Source of the DNA: Pseudomonas anguilliseptica | Lineage (GTDB): Bacteria; Pseudomonadota; Gammaproteobacteria; Pseudomonadales; Pseudomonadaceae | Direction of reading: 5' to 3' | Assembly: GCF_021375795.1 (NCBI RefSeq) | Contig: NZ_JAEIOI010000002.1 | Location: 186,001-250,000, forward strand | Length of the DNA stretch: 64,000 nucleotides | Shown here: positions 51,787 through 59,992 of the stretch, piece by piece | Position numbering within the stretch: the stretch's first letter is position 1 | Layout of the letters: each line of letters opens with the position of its first letter | Program-made: the position numbers and the translations under genes | The notes under the pieces: generated by a model | Database searches by the model: none | The model's input: only the letters and a program-made list of their open reading frames with translations | What the model was told of the DNA's origin: nothing

Positions 51787-52742
51787 TGAACCCGCCTGCT
51801 GACACCCCGCTGCGCGTACTGATCGCGGAGGGCGAGCATCGCCGTTATGCCGCGTTGCTGCGTGAGCAGGCTCCTGAGTTGGAAGTGTTCGGCAGCGACC
51901 AATTGGGCGATTTGCAGCATCAGGCATCAACCTGCCCGGTGTGGCTGGGGCAGCCTGACTTGTTGGCTGCCTTGCTGCGCCAAGGTGTTCGGCCGCACTG
52001 GTTGCAATCGACCTGGGCAGGCATCACGCCCTTGTTGGCCGCTGATTTGCCAAGCGATTACCGCCTGAGCCGCGCCGTGGGTATCTTCGGTCAGGTGATG
52101 GCCGAGTACGTGCTGGGGCATCTGCTGGCTCATCAACGTCAGTTGTTTGCCCGCCTGGCGGCGCAGGTCGAGCAGCGCTGGGACAACCGCGCACCGCAGA
52201 GCCTGGCCGGGCGCACGGCGCTGATTGTCGGTACGGGGGATATCGGCTTGAACGTGGCGCGGTTTCTCGCACCGTTCGGCATGCAGTTGCTGGGCATTGC
52301 CAGCAGCCCGCGCCATCTGCCGCCGTTCCGTCGGGTGGTTGGGCTCGACGAGCTGCCAAGCCTGGCGGCGGAGGCCGATTACCTGATCAACCTGCTGCCC
52401 GATACGCCAGCCACCCGTGATATTTACGATGCCGAACTGTTTGCTGCCTGCAAGCCCAGCGCGCTATTTATCAACGCCGGGCGTGGTGTGGCTGTAGTCG
52501 ATCAGGCACTGGTCAGCGCCTTGCAGCAGGGGCAACTGGCCGGCGCGGTGATCGATGTCTGCCGCGTAGAGCCGCTGCCTGCTGGCCATCCATTCTGGGA
52601 TGCACCGCGTTTGTTGCTGACCGGGCACAGTGCTGCGCCGACAGACCCGCGCCTGCTGGTGCAGCTGTTTGTTGATAACCTGCAACGCTGGCGTGCCGGT
52701 GAGGCCTTGGTGGGGCAGGTGGATTTCACTCGGGGTTATTGA
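51786..52742 (+). CDS. D-isomer-specific 2-hydroxyacid dehydrogenase
   Basis: A 318-residue NAD(P)-dependent dehydrogenase of the GhrA-like kind. The Rossmann loop is TALIVGTGDIGLNVARFLAP. INAGRGVAVVDQAL contains the substrate Arg, and the active-site Glu/His are in V-E-P-L-P-A-G-H-P-F-W and L-L-L-T-G-H-S-A-A. It probably reduces glyoxylate or hydroxypyruvate. It is the third gene of the coupled rnd-ycgL set. Confidence 0.9.
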   Translation: MNPPADTPLRVLIAEGEHRRYAALLREQAPELEVFGSDQLGDLQHQASTCPVWLGQPDLLAALLRQGVRPHWLQSTWAGITPLLAADLPSDYRLSRAVGIFGQVMAEYVLGHLLAHQRQLFARLAAQVEQRWDNRAPQSLAGRTALIVGTGDIGLNVARFLAPFGMQLLGIASSPRHLPPFRRVVGLDELPSLAAEADYLINLLPDTPATRDIYDAELFAACKPSALFINAGRGVAVVDQALVSALQQGQLAGAVIDVCRVEPLPAGHPFWDAPRLLLTGHSAAPTDPRLLVQLFVDNLQRWRAGEALVGQVDFTRGY

Positions 52743-52834
52743 GTCAAGCGGCAGCCATTCGGCTTGCCGCCCTTGGCCGCGTCAGGCTGAGCGGCTAGAC
52801 TGCCGGCCTTTTCGCCCCTCACCGTACCCTCGCC

Positions 52835-53284
52835 ATGGCCGCTAAAGTCGAACCCTTCTGGAAACGCAAAACCCTCGAACAGCTGGATCAGGACGAGTGG
52901 GAGTCGCTGTGCGATGGCTGCGGTCTGTGCTGCCTGCAAAAGCTTGAAGACGAGGACGATGGCAGCGTCTATTACACGCGCATCGCCTGCAAACTGCTGG
53001 ATCTGCAAACCTGCCGCTGCACGGACTACAGCAACCGGCGCAAGTTTGTGCCCGACTGTATTCAGCTCACCCCGGCCCAGGCCGATCAGTTTCAGTGGCT
53101 GCCGCCGACCTGTGCTTACCGTCTGGTCAGCGAGGGTAAGGACCTGCTGCTGTGGCATCACCTGGTCTGCGGCGACCCCGAGCAAGTGCACAAACAGCGA
53201 ATTTCCCAGGCTGGGCGCATGCTTAGCGAAAACAGCGTGGCCGAGGATGAGTGGGAGGATCATATGATCTTCCGCGCCGGCTGA
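52835..53284 (+). CDS. YcgN family cysteine-cluster protein
   Basis: A 149-residue UPF0260/CxxCxxCC-type protein. Cysteine clusters are [11 protein letters not shown] (about 29-39) and LQTCRCTDY (about 65-73), with further single Cys residues. These are thought to hold a Zn or Fe-S centre. The N-terminal [19 protein letters not shown] is typical of YcgN. Function unknown. Its stop codon directly abuts a MITE-like repeat. Confidence 0.92.
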   Translation: MAAKVEPFWKRKTLEQLDQDEWESLCDGCGLCCLQKLEDEDDGSVYYTRIACKLLDLQTCRCTDYSNRRKFVPDCIQLTPAQADQFQWLPPTCAYRLVSEGKDLLLWHHLVCGDPEQVHKQRISQAGRMLSENSVAEDEWEDHMIFRAG

Positions 53285-53424
53285 GAGGATGTTTACAAAC
53301 TACTGCGCTCGGCCATTCTGCGTTGAAATCAGCCTCAAAATGCTCATGTACAACTCGTACACTCCGCTTTTTCGGCTTCTTTCGCCTTGTTTGGCCGTCG
53401 CTCGCTACGTTTGTAAGCATCCTC
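53285..53424. repeat. MITE-like element with 16-bp terminal inverted repeats
   Basis: A 140-bp non-coding element. Terminal arms GAGGATGTTTACAAAC and GTTTGTAAGCATCCTC match at 15 of 16 positions when inverted. The interior has further symmetry (CTCGCTACG near one end, CTGCGCTCGG near the other; GTACAACTCGTACAC in the middle). Similar sequences are, from memory, common between genes in Pseudomonas. It begins at the base after the ycgN-like stop codon. Confidence 0.85.
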
Positions 53425-53491
53425 TGAACCTCGCCTGCAAATGCCAGCCTAAACTCGCCTGAACCATTCAATTGCACTGTGGAGCTTTGCC

Positions 53492-54718
53492 ATGTTGCTG
53501 CGCCGTCTGTTGCTGTCCGTTGTCTTGCTGAGCCTGAGTACCCCGCTGTGGGCGAAGAAGGTTGATCTGGATTACCGCGTGCGTTTTCTGCCGGAGACCG
53601 AGCAGGCCGAAGTCAGCCTGACTCTGGAAGACGGCGCGCGGGTCATCAGCCTGGCCTTCAATCTGGGCGACCAGGGCGTTTACAGCGACTTCAAGGCCGA
53701 TGGCCAATGGACCCAGGACAGTCCTGCACTGGGCGTTTGGCAGCCAGCCAAAGGCAAGGCAAAGCTGACTTACCTGATGCGCATCAACCATGAACGTGCC
53801 CCCGGGCGTTTTGATGCGCGGATCACCAAGGATTGGGCGCTGCTGCGTGGCGACGATCTGGTACCGGCGGTCAAGCTGCGCCAGGAAGATCACACCGTGC
53901 TGGTGTCGCGTCTGCAGTTCGACCTGCCCAAGGGCTGGAAAAGTGTCGAAACCGGCTGGCCGCGGGTCGGCAAGAACAAGTTCCGCATCGACAACCCACA
54001 GCGCAAATTCGACCGCCCAACAGGCTGGATCGTGGCCGGTAAAGTCGGCACGCGCCGTGCCAAGCTGGGCGAAACCGATGTGGCCATCGCCGCGCCAGTG
54101 GGCGAAGGCATGCGCCGTATGGACGTAATGACCCTGCTGACCTTCGTCTGGCCACATGCCCAGGAAGTGTTCCCGCGCGACCCGGCCAAGCTGCTGATCG
54201 TCGGTGCCGGCGACCCTATGTGGCGCGGCGGTCTGTCGGCGGCCAACTCCTACTACATGCACAGTGACCGTCCGCTGGTCAGTGAGAACGGCACCAGTTC
54301 CCTGGTGCACGAACTGGTGCATGTGTTCAGCCGAATCCGCGCCCGTGACCGCAGTGACTGGATCACCGAGGGCTTGGCCGAGTACTACGCCATCGAGCTG
54401 ATGCGCCGTGCCGGTGGCCTCAGCGAAGAGCGTTACCAGAAGATTCGCGAACAGCTGATCCGCTGGAGCAAGCCGGTGCAGAGCCTGCGCACTGACAACT
54501 CCAGTGGCCCGGTTACTGCCCGCGCGGTATTGCTGTTGCAGGAACTGGATCGGGAAATCCGTCAGGCCACCAAAGGCACCACCCAGCCACGCTCGCTGGA
54601 TGACGTGACCCGCGGTCTGATGCGCCTGGACAAGGCCAGCACCAAAGACTTTATCGAGATCAGCGAAAACGTCATGGGTGGTGCCTCCGAGGTGCTGGAC
54701 AACAAGCTGTTGCGCTAG
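53492..54718 (+). CDS. secreted gluzincin-like metallopeptidase
   Basis: A 408-residue protein with a signal peptide ending TPLWA. The N-terminal half is beta-rich. The zinc site HELVH (about 270-274) is followed by a downstream Glu in WITEGLAEYYA. That HExxH-18-E spacing and the LVHELVHVFSRIRARDRSDW stretch resemble the M61/M1-like gluzincins. Expected to be a periplasmic or surface peptidase. Not recognised more precisely. Ends 49 bp before a LysR gene. Confidence 0.8.
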   Translation: MLLRRLLLSVVLLSLSTPLWAKKVDLDYRVRFLPETEQAEVSLTLEDGARVISLAFNLGDQGVYSDFKADGQWTQDSPALGVWQPAKGKAKLTYLMRINHERAPGRFDARITKDWALLRGDDLVPAVKLRQEDHTVLVSRLQFDLPKGWKSVETGWPRVGKNKFRIDNPQRKFDRPTGWIVAGKVGTRRAKLGETDVAIAAPVGEGMRRMDVMTLLTFVWPHAQEVFPRDPAKLLIVGAGDPMWRGGLSAANSYYMHSDRPLVSENGTSSLVHELVHVFSRIRARDRSDWITEGLAEYYAIELMRRAGGLSEERYQKIREQLIRWSKPVQSLRTDNSSGPVTARAVLLLQELDREIRQATKGTTQPRSLDDVTRGLMRLDKASTKDFIEISENVMGGASEVLDNKLLR

Positions 54719-54767
54719 TCACCCGCCTGAGTAAGCATGCGGCGCAGTTGTCAGTGAGGAGCGCCGC

Positions 54768-55655
54768 ATGCGCCGTCTACCGTCTCTCACCGCCTTGCGT
54801 ACCTTCGAGTGTGCTGCCCGGCATGCCCACTTTGGCAGGGCCGCGGCCGAGTTGTGTGTCACCGACAGTGCGGTCAGCCACCAGATCCGCCAGCTAGAAG
54901 AGCAGCTCGGTACGCCGCTGTTCCAGCGTGACGGCCGCCAGGTGCGCCCCACACCGCAGGCTCAGCGTCTGTTGCGCAGCGTGCAGCAGGCCTTCGAGCT
55001 GATTCTGGATGCCTGTGATGAACTGCGTGACCCCGGCTCCCAGGCGCAGTTGCGCATCGCAGTAACCGCCGAACTGGCGCAGAAGTGGTTGATCGGTCGC
55101 CTGGCCGATTTCAGCGAACGCTATCCGCAGATCACCCTGCACCTTTATGAGCAGCCGCTGGAGGCGACTCAGCCCGGCGAAGAAATCGATCTGGCGATTA
55201 CCTACGGCACTGGTCCGGCCGATGGCAGTGCCTTCTTCGTGCGGCCTTTGCCGACCCTGTTGTTCTTCCCGGTGTGCAGCCCCGGCCTCTTCAACCAGCT
55301 GCCGCTCAAGCACCCGCGCGATCTGGCCCGTCACTGCCTGCTGCACGACGATCAGGACGGCAAGACCTGGACAGCCTGGCTGACCACCCACGCCGGCGAT
55401 ATCCAGCCGCAGCGGCACCTGTACCTGGGCCATGCCGGCTTGACCATGGAAGCGGCTGCACGTGGCCAGGGTGTGGCGATTGGCGACAACCTGACCAGCG
55501 CTGAGGACCTGGCCAGCGGGCGATTGGTACGGCCGTTCGCCGCCAGTGTGGCGTCGCTCGGGCAGTACGCACTGGTCTGCGAGCGCTTGCGTCTGGATAA
55601 ACCGGCGGTGGCGCAGTTCGTTGAATGGTTCACTGATCAGTTAGTTGATATCTGA
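54768..55655 (+). CDS. LysR family regulator (GcvA-like)
   Basis: A 295-residue LysR protein. The HTH (about 5-65) reads LPSLTALRTFECAARHAHFG and VTDSAVSHQIRQLEEQLGTP, as in GcvA/AmpR-like members, followed by the LysR_substrate domain. GTGAGGAGCG gives a ribosome site before the ATG. It points toward aguA, 97 bp downstream, and likely controls agmatine use. This differs from P. aeruginosa, where aguR is TetR-type. Confidence 0.92.
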   Translation: MRRLPSLTALRTFECAARHAHFGRAAAELCVTDSAVSHQIRQLEEQLGTPLFQRDGRQVRPTPQAQRLLRSVQQAFELILDACDELRDPGSQAQLRIAVTAELAQKWLIGRLADFSERYPQITLHLYEQPLEATQPGEEIDLAITYGTGPADGSAFFVRPLPTLLFFPVCSPGLFNQLPLKHPRDLARHCLLHDDQDGKTWTAWLTTHAGDIQPQRHLYLGHAGLTMEAAARGQGVAIGDNLTSAEDLASGRLVRPFAASVASLGQYALVCERLRLDKPAVAQFVEWFTDQLVDI

Positions 55656-55752
55656 ATTGAATTCATCTATTCCGCGATAATGGTCATTGGTCGCGGACGC
55701 TCTGCCGCAGGTACTGTCGAGCTATTCCTCAGCCACCGACGAGTACCTAGCA

Positions 55753-56865
55753 ATGGCCCGTTCCCTGACTTCCCTCCCGAAAACCGATGGCTTCCGTCTG
55801 CCCGGCGAATTCGAACCCAAGACCCGCTGCTGGCTCGGCTGGCCGGAGCGCACCGACGTATGGCGCAACGGCGCCAAACCGGCGCAGAAAGTCTGGGTCG
55901 ATATCGTTAGCGCCATCGCCAGCAGCGAGCCGGTCACCGTGTGCGCTTCGGCCAGTCAGTACGCCAATGCTCGTCGTCAGTTGCCGGCGCATGTGCGGGT
56001 GGTGGAAATGACCTGCAACGACACCTGGTTCCGCGACAGCGGCCCGGCCTTTCTGGTCAATGACGAGAGTGGCGAGGTGCGCGGCGTGGACTTCGAGTTC
56101 AATGCCTACGGCGGTCTCGATGGCGGCTTGTACTACCCCTGGGACAAGGACGACCAGATCGCCCAGAAGATTCTGGAAATCGAAGGCTACGACCGCTACC
56201 GCGCGCCCTTTATCGCCGAGATGGGCGGTATCCAGACTGATGGCCAACGCACCCTGCTGACCACCGAGCAGTGCCTGCTCAACCGCAACCGCAACGCGCA
56301 TCTGGGCAAGAATGAGATGACCCGCCGCCTACAGGACTACCTCGGTGCCGAGCAGGTGATCTGGCTGCCGCGCGGCTGCAAGTTCGATGAAACCGACGGC
56401 CATATCGACGACCTGGCCTGCTTTGTCCGCCCCGGTGTGGTGGTGATGCAGTGGACCGACGATCGCAACGATCCGCAGTGGGAAATCTACCAGGAGGCCT
56501 ACGATATCCTGCGCAGCACCCGCGATGCCCAGGGTCGCGAACTGCAGATCCACAAGCTGCCGCAACCGCGTGTACTGGAATGGACGGCTGAAGAGGCCGA
56601 AGGCCTGGATCAGGATGATTCGACCCACACCCGTCAGGCTGGCACGCAGATTTGCGCCTCCTACATCAACTACTACGCCGGCAACTCGGCCATCGTCGTG
56701 CCGCTGTTCAACGATCCCTGCGACCGCGTGGCCCAGGCCACTCTGGCCGAGCTGTTCCCCCAGCACCGGATTATCGGTATCGAAAACTCCCGGGAAATCC
56801 TCCTCGGTGGCGGCAACGTCGCCTGTATCACCATGCCGCAATACGCCGCGCCCAAGCGCGCCTAG
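55753..56865 (+). CDS. aguA: agmatine deiminase AguA
   Basis: The start at 55753 (MARSLTSLPKTDGFRLPGEF) gives 370 residues; the open frame extends 22 codons upstream, but the conserved N-terminus begins here. Guanidino-group modifying enzyme signatures are intact: WPERTDVWRNGAKPAQ, NDTWFRDSGPAFLV, DETDGHIDDLACFV and the nucleophilic Cys in LGGGNVACIT. It converts agmatine to N-carbamoylputrescine. AguB, which finishes putrescine formation, is not in the window. The binding-protein gene follows 9 bp later. Confidence 0.95.
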   Translation: MARSLTSLPKTDGFRLPGEFEPKTRCWLGWPERTDVWRNGAKPAQKVWVDIVSAIASSEPVTVCASASQYANARRQLPAHVRVVEMTCNDTWFRDSGPAFLVNDESGEVRGVDFEFNAYGGLDGGLYYPWDKDDQIAQKILEIEGYDRYRAPFIAEMGGIQTDGQRTLLTTEQCLLNRNRNAHLGKNEMTRRLQDYLGAEQVIWLPRGCKFDETDGHIDDLACFVRPGVVVMQWTDDRNDPQWEIYQEAYDILRSTRDAQGRELQIHKLPQPRVLEWTAEEAEGLDQDDSTHTRQAGTQICASYINYYAGNSAIVVPLFNDPCDRVAQATLAELFPQHRIIGIENSREILLGGGNVACITMPQYAAPKRA

Positions 56866-56874
56866 GAGGCTTCG

Positions 56875-57966
56875 ATGAAACTGCATGCCAGTCTGTTGGC
56901 GTTAGGCCTGGCCGCGAGCGTTCAGGCGCTGGCGGCCGAGGCGCCGAAGCAGGTCAATCTGTTTATCTGGGGCGAATACCTGGCCCCGGATACCCTGAGC
57001 AGCTTCGAGCAGAAGACCGGGATCAAGGTGGTGGTCGACCACTTCGACTCGCTGGAAACCGTGGAAACCAAGCTGCTCACCGGGCGCAGCGGTTATGACC
57101 TGGTGCTCACGGCCGGTCAGCACCTGCAACGGGCCATCAAAAGTGGGGCCGTGCAGCCGCTGGACAAGGCAGCGGTGCCGCATTTCAGCGGGCTTGATCC
57201 GGAGTTCACCGGGCATATGGCGGCCTTTGATCCGGGTAACCGCTATGCAGGGTTGTATGTGTGGGGCACCACCGGCTTTGGCTACCAGCAGCAGGCCATT
57301 GCCAAGCGTATGGCCGATGCACCCACCGACAGCTGGGCCATGCTGATGGACCCAGCCGTCGTGGCCAAGTTTGCCGACTGCGGGGTGAGTTTCCTCAATG
57401 ACCCCAATGAGGTGTTTGCCGCCGCGTTTCGCTATCTGGGCCTGGATATCAACCAACAGAGCCTGGATGACCTGAAACTGGCCGAGGCGCATCTGGCCAA
57501 GGTGCGGCCGTCGATCCGCTACTTCGACAACGACCGCAATATCAGCGACCTGGCCAACGGTGATACCTGCCTGGCGATGTCATGGAACGGCAACGTGTCG
57601 ATTGCTGCCGGCCAGGCTGAGCAGGCAGGCAAGCCCTACAGCCTGCACTACAGCATCCCGCGTGAAGGCACGCTGATCTGGTTCGATGCAATGGTGATCC
57701 CCAAGGACGCACCACACCCCGAGGCAGGCCTGGCGCTGATGGACCACCTGATGACCCCCGAGGTCATCGGTGCTATTACCAACACCATCTACTACGCCAA
57801 CGCGGTGCCGGCAGCCAATGCCGCGGTCGATCCGACGATTCTCGCTGACCCAGGCACCTATCCACCCGCCGCGATACGCGCCCAGCTCTACACCAAGAAC
57901 GACAACAATCCAGCGTTCAACCGCGCTCTGACGCGCGCATTCAGCCGGCTCAAGTCGGGGCTTTAG
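56875..57966 (+). CDS. polyamine-binding periplasmic protein (PotF/SpuD-like)
   Basis: A 363-residue protein with a signal peptide (MKLHASLLALGLAASVQALA). Family marks are LFIWGEYLAPDTLSSFEQKT, Y-D-L-V-L-T, NRYAGLYVWGTTGFGYQ, SWNGNVSIAAGQAE and REGTLIWFDAMVIPKDAPH. The aromatic and acidic residues lining the polyamine site of PotF/SpuD are largely present. Directly after aguA (9 bp), so it probably imports agmatine or putrescine. No permease or ATPase gene follows, so it must work with a transporter encoded elsewhere. Confidence 0.92.
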   Translation: MKLHASLLALGLAASVQALAAEAPKQVNLFIWGEYLAPDTLSSFEQKTGIKVVVDHFDSLETVETKLLTGRSGYDLVLTAGQHLQRAIKSGAVQPLDKAAVPHFSGLDPEFTGHMAAFDPGNRYAGLYVWGTTGFGYQQQAIAKRMADAPTDSWAMLMDPAVVAKFADCGVSFLNDPNEVFAAAFRYLGLDINQQSLDDLKLAEAHLAKVRPSIRYFDNDRNISDLANGDTCLAMSWNGNVSIAAGQAEQAGKPYSLHYSIPREGTLIWFDAMVIPKDAPHPEAGLALMDHLMTPEVIGAITNTIYYANAVPAANAAVDPTILADPGTYPPAAIRAQLYTKNDNNPAFNRALTRAFSRLKSGL

Positions 57967-57976
57967 GCTGTATAGC

Positions 57977-58447
57977 TTATTTGAATTTGGGGCCAGACTT
58001 GGTGTTGTTGCCCTTGGCCAGGCGGTCGTAGAGCACGACGTTAACTGTCGCAGCAAGGTTCATGCAGCCTTCGGTGGGGATGTAGATCACATCCTCGCAC
58101 CAGTCGCGCACTTCCTTGCTCAGTGAGCCGTCTTCGGGGCCGAAGATGTAGATGGCGCGGTCGGGGTGGGTGTACTCCGGCAACGGCCGGGCTCCTTCGA
58201 CCAGTTCCACGGCCACTGGCGTGCAGCCCAAGGGGATGATCTGTTGCAGATCCGCTACGCCAATCAGCGGGATATCCATATAGATGCGCTTGGTGTCGGT
58301 GACAAAATCACGGGCACGCTCGTAGCGTTTGCCGGTGTAGAACACCGAGCTGACGCCATAGCAGCCAGCTGCGCGCATTACGGCACCGACGTTTTCCGGG
58401 GATTTCGGGTTGAACAGGCCGATGCAGGCGTATCTCTTGTTGGCCAC
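57977..58447 (-). CDS. SPOUT RNA methyltransferase (TrmH/TrmL family)
   Basis: A 156-residue single-domain SPOUT methyltransferase. IGLFNPKSPENVGAVMRAAG is motif 1. IYIFGPEDGSLSKEV (motif 2) and IPTEGCMNLAATVNVVLYDRL (motif 3, the knot) are typical. Size matches TrmL/YibK-type 2'-O-methylases of tRNA. The gene converges with the binding-protein gene, 10 bp apart. Exact target position cannot be told. Confidence 0.9.
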   Translation of the reverse strand: MANKRYACIGLFNPKSPENVGAVMRAAGCYGVSSVFYTGKRYERARDFVTDTKRIYMDIPLIGVADLQQIIPLGCTPVAVELVEGARPLPEYTHPDRAIYIFGPEDGSLSKEVRDWCEDVIYIPTEGCMNLAATVNVVLYDRLAKGNNTKSGPKFK

Positions 58448-58580
58448 GCTGTACTCGCAAAGATTCGGTAGATAGAGCGCCGCAGCAGAACGACCGCAAC
58501 AGATCGTGAAGGGCGGCAGAGCAGAAAAGGCCGGCGAGTATAACGCCGTGCACTGGTTGGCTGTGTCGGGCTGACGCTTG

Positions 58581-58952
58581 CTAGTTCTTTTTCAGCAGGG
58601 CAGCGAGATCTGCGAAGGGGTTGTGGGTCGCCTGGGCGGTCTTCGGCGTACTCAGCGAGCCTTCGCTGAAGTACTGTTGATCGGTGTAGCGCGCGTGTTC
58701 GTTATCGTGACAATACAGGCATAGCAACTCCCAGTTGGAGCCGTCCTGCGGGTTGTTGTCGTGGTTGTGGTCGCGGTGGTGCACGGTCAGTTCACTCAGG
58801 CGTTTGCCGGAAAACTCGCGGGCACAGCGCCCGCAGACATGCGGGTACATTTTCAGCGCCTTGTCGCGGTAGCCTTCTTCGCGCGTGCGCTGGGCTTCGG
58901 CGAGAATGCGGTCAAGCTTGCCAGTGGCGGAGGGGGATTTATCGCTGCTCAT
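58581..58952 (-). CDS. yajD: YajD-like HNH nuclease family protein
   Basis: A 123-residue protein with an HNH domain: CGRCAREF, LTVHHRDHNHDNNP and LCLYCHDNEHARY give two CXXC pairs and the His-Asn-His set. Length and the N-terminal LDRILAEAQRTREEGYRDKALK match YajD of enteric bacteria. Biological role is unclear. No defence genes are adjacent. The 133-bp upstream region of its left neighbour has no gene. Confidence 0.88.
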   Translation of the reverse strand: MSSDKSPSATGKLDRILAEAQRTREEGYRDKALKMYPHVCGRCAREFSGKRLSELTVHHRDHNHDNNPQDGSNWELLCLYCHDNEHARYTDQQYFSEGSLSTPKTAQATHNPFADLAALLKKN

Positions 58953-59076
58953 CTGATGTCTCGTGCGGTGGGCCTTGGTTGCAGTCTAGCCGTGCCGGTC
59001 GTCAGTGAGAACCGCCGATGCGGCACTTAACGGCAAGCCTGTGGCCCAACGCAGTAACCTCACAGGAGATCCCAGC

Positions 59077-59376
59077 ATGCGCTTGACTGCCCTGTTGTTC
59101 GCTTTGACCACCCTGGCCAGCACGTCATTACTGGCTCAGCAACCGCCGAAAATGCCGGCCACGGCCCCCGCGACAGGAGCCCCTGGCACCGCCACACCAC
59201 AACCTTACGCCCCCGTGCCGGCGCAGCACTTGCCTAATTCAAGTAGCCAGAACCCGCCGCTGCTCAAACCGCTGCCAAAGCCCGAGGCCCGCGAGCCGCG
59301 TCGTGACGAGGATCTGCGGTTGCTACAGGAGCAGCGTGAGCGTAATGCGCAGCCGGTGCCGAAAACGGCGGAGTAA
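59077..59376 (+). CDS. small secreted proline-rich protein, unknown
   Basis: The ATG at 59077 with AGGAGATCCC upstream gives 99 residues. A signal peptide (MRLTALLFALTTLASTSLLA) precedes a mature part of low complexity: Pro/Ala-rich to about residue 70, then a charged, probably helical tail (REPRRDEDLRLLQEQRERN). It is likely periplasmic and disordered. I do not recognise the family; similar proteins occur in Pseudomonas as hypothetical secreted proteins. Confidence 0.7.
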   Translation: MRLTALLFALTTLASTSLLAQQPPKMPATAPATGAPGTATPQPYAPVPAQHLPNSSSQNPPLLKPLPKPEAREPRRDEDLRLLQEQRERNAQPVPKTAE

Positions 59377-59401
59377 GCGACTGTCGTTTGAACCGCAGCC
59401 G

Positions 59402-59911
59402 TTACAGCTGTTGTTCCACCAGTTGACCGTCGGCCATGCGCAAACGTCGCGACATGGCGATGGCAATCGCGCGAATTACCTTGGCGGCAGTTTTCGGGGA
59501 TTCACCGAGCATCTTGTCCAGGGAGTCCTTGGCCAGCATCAGCAGGCTGCAGTCACTGACGGCAATGCAACTGGCCGAGCGCCGCTCGCCATCGAGCACG
59601 GCCATTTCACCGAAGGCGCGGCCTTTGCGCAGTTTGGCCAGTTCGATGGTTTCACCGCTGGAGTTGATCTTGCGTACCGAGACGGCCCCGGCGTGGATGA
59701 TGCACATAAAGGTGCCCGGGTCGCCCTCGCGGCAGATGCTCGCTTCGGGGGCGCACTTGCTGATATTGAAATAGCCGGCGGCGCTGAGCAGTTCATTCGG
59801 TGTGAGGTTGTCGAACAGGCCGCAGTCGAGCAGCATGTCGCGTATTTCATCAATCAGTTGGGACTGGGCGGGCATGGACGGCAGCCTGGGATGGCGCGAC
59901 ATCTGTCGCAT
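59402..59911 (-). CDS. cyclic nucleotide-binding domain protein, no HTH
   Basis: A 169-residue protein (ATG at 59911 with TAAGGTC upstream; an ATG at 59875 also possible). It is a single CRP-type cNMP-binding beta roll: CREGDPGTFMCIIHAGAV and LRKGRAFGEMAVLDGERRSASC, the phosphate-binding cassette with the Gly-Glu and Arg-Ser/Ala of true cAMP/cGMP binders. There is no DNA-binding domain, so it signals by protein contact. It is close to a chemoreceptor gene in the same direction. Confidence 0.88.
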   Translation of the reverse strand: MRQMSRHPRLPSMPAQSQLIDEIRDMLLDCGLFDNLTPNELLSAAGYFNISKCAPEASICREGDPGTFMCIIHAGAVSVRKINSSGETIELAKLRKGRAFGEMAVLDGERRSASCIAVSDCSLLMLAKDSLDKMLGESPKTAAKVIRAIAIAMSRRLRMADGQLVEQQL

Positions 59912-59992
59912 ACGTTGACCTTAGCCGTCAGCCATCACGCTTGCCAGCGCTGCCCGGTGCCTGCCGCCGAGTGGCGCTGGTGCGGTATGAAT

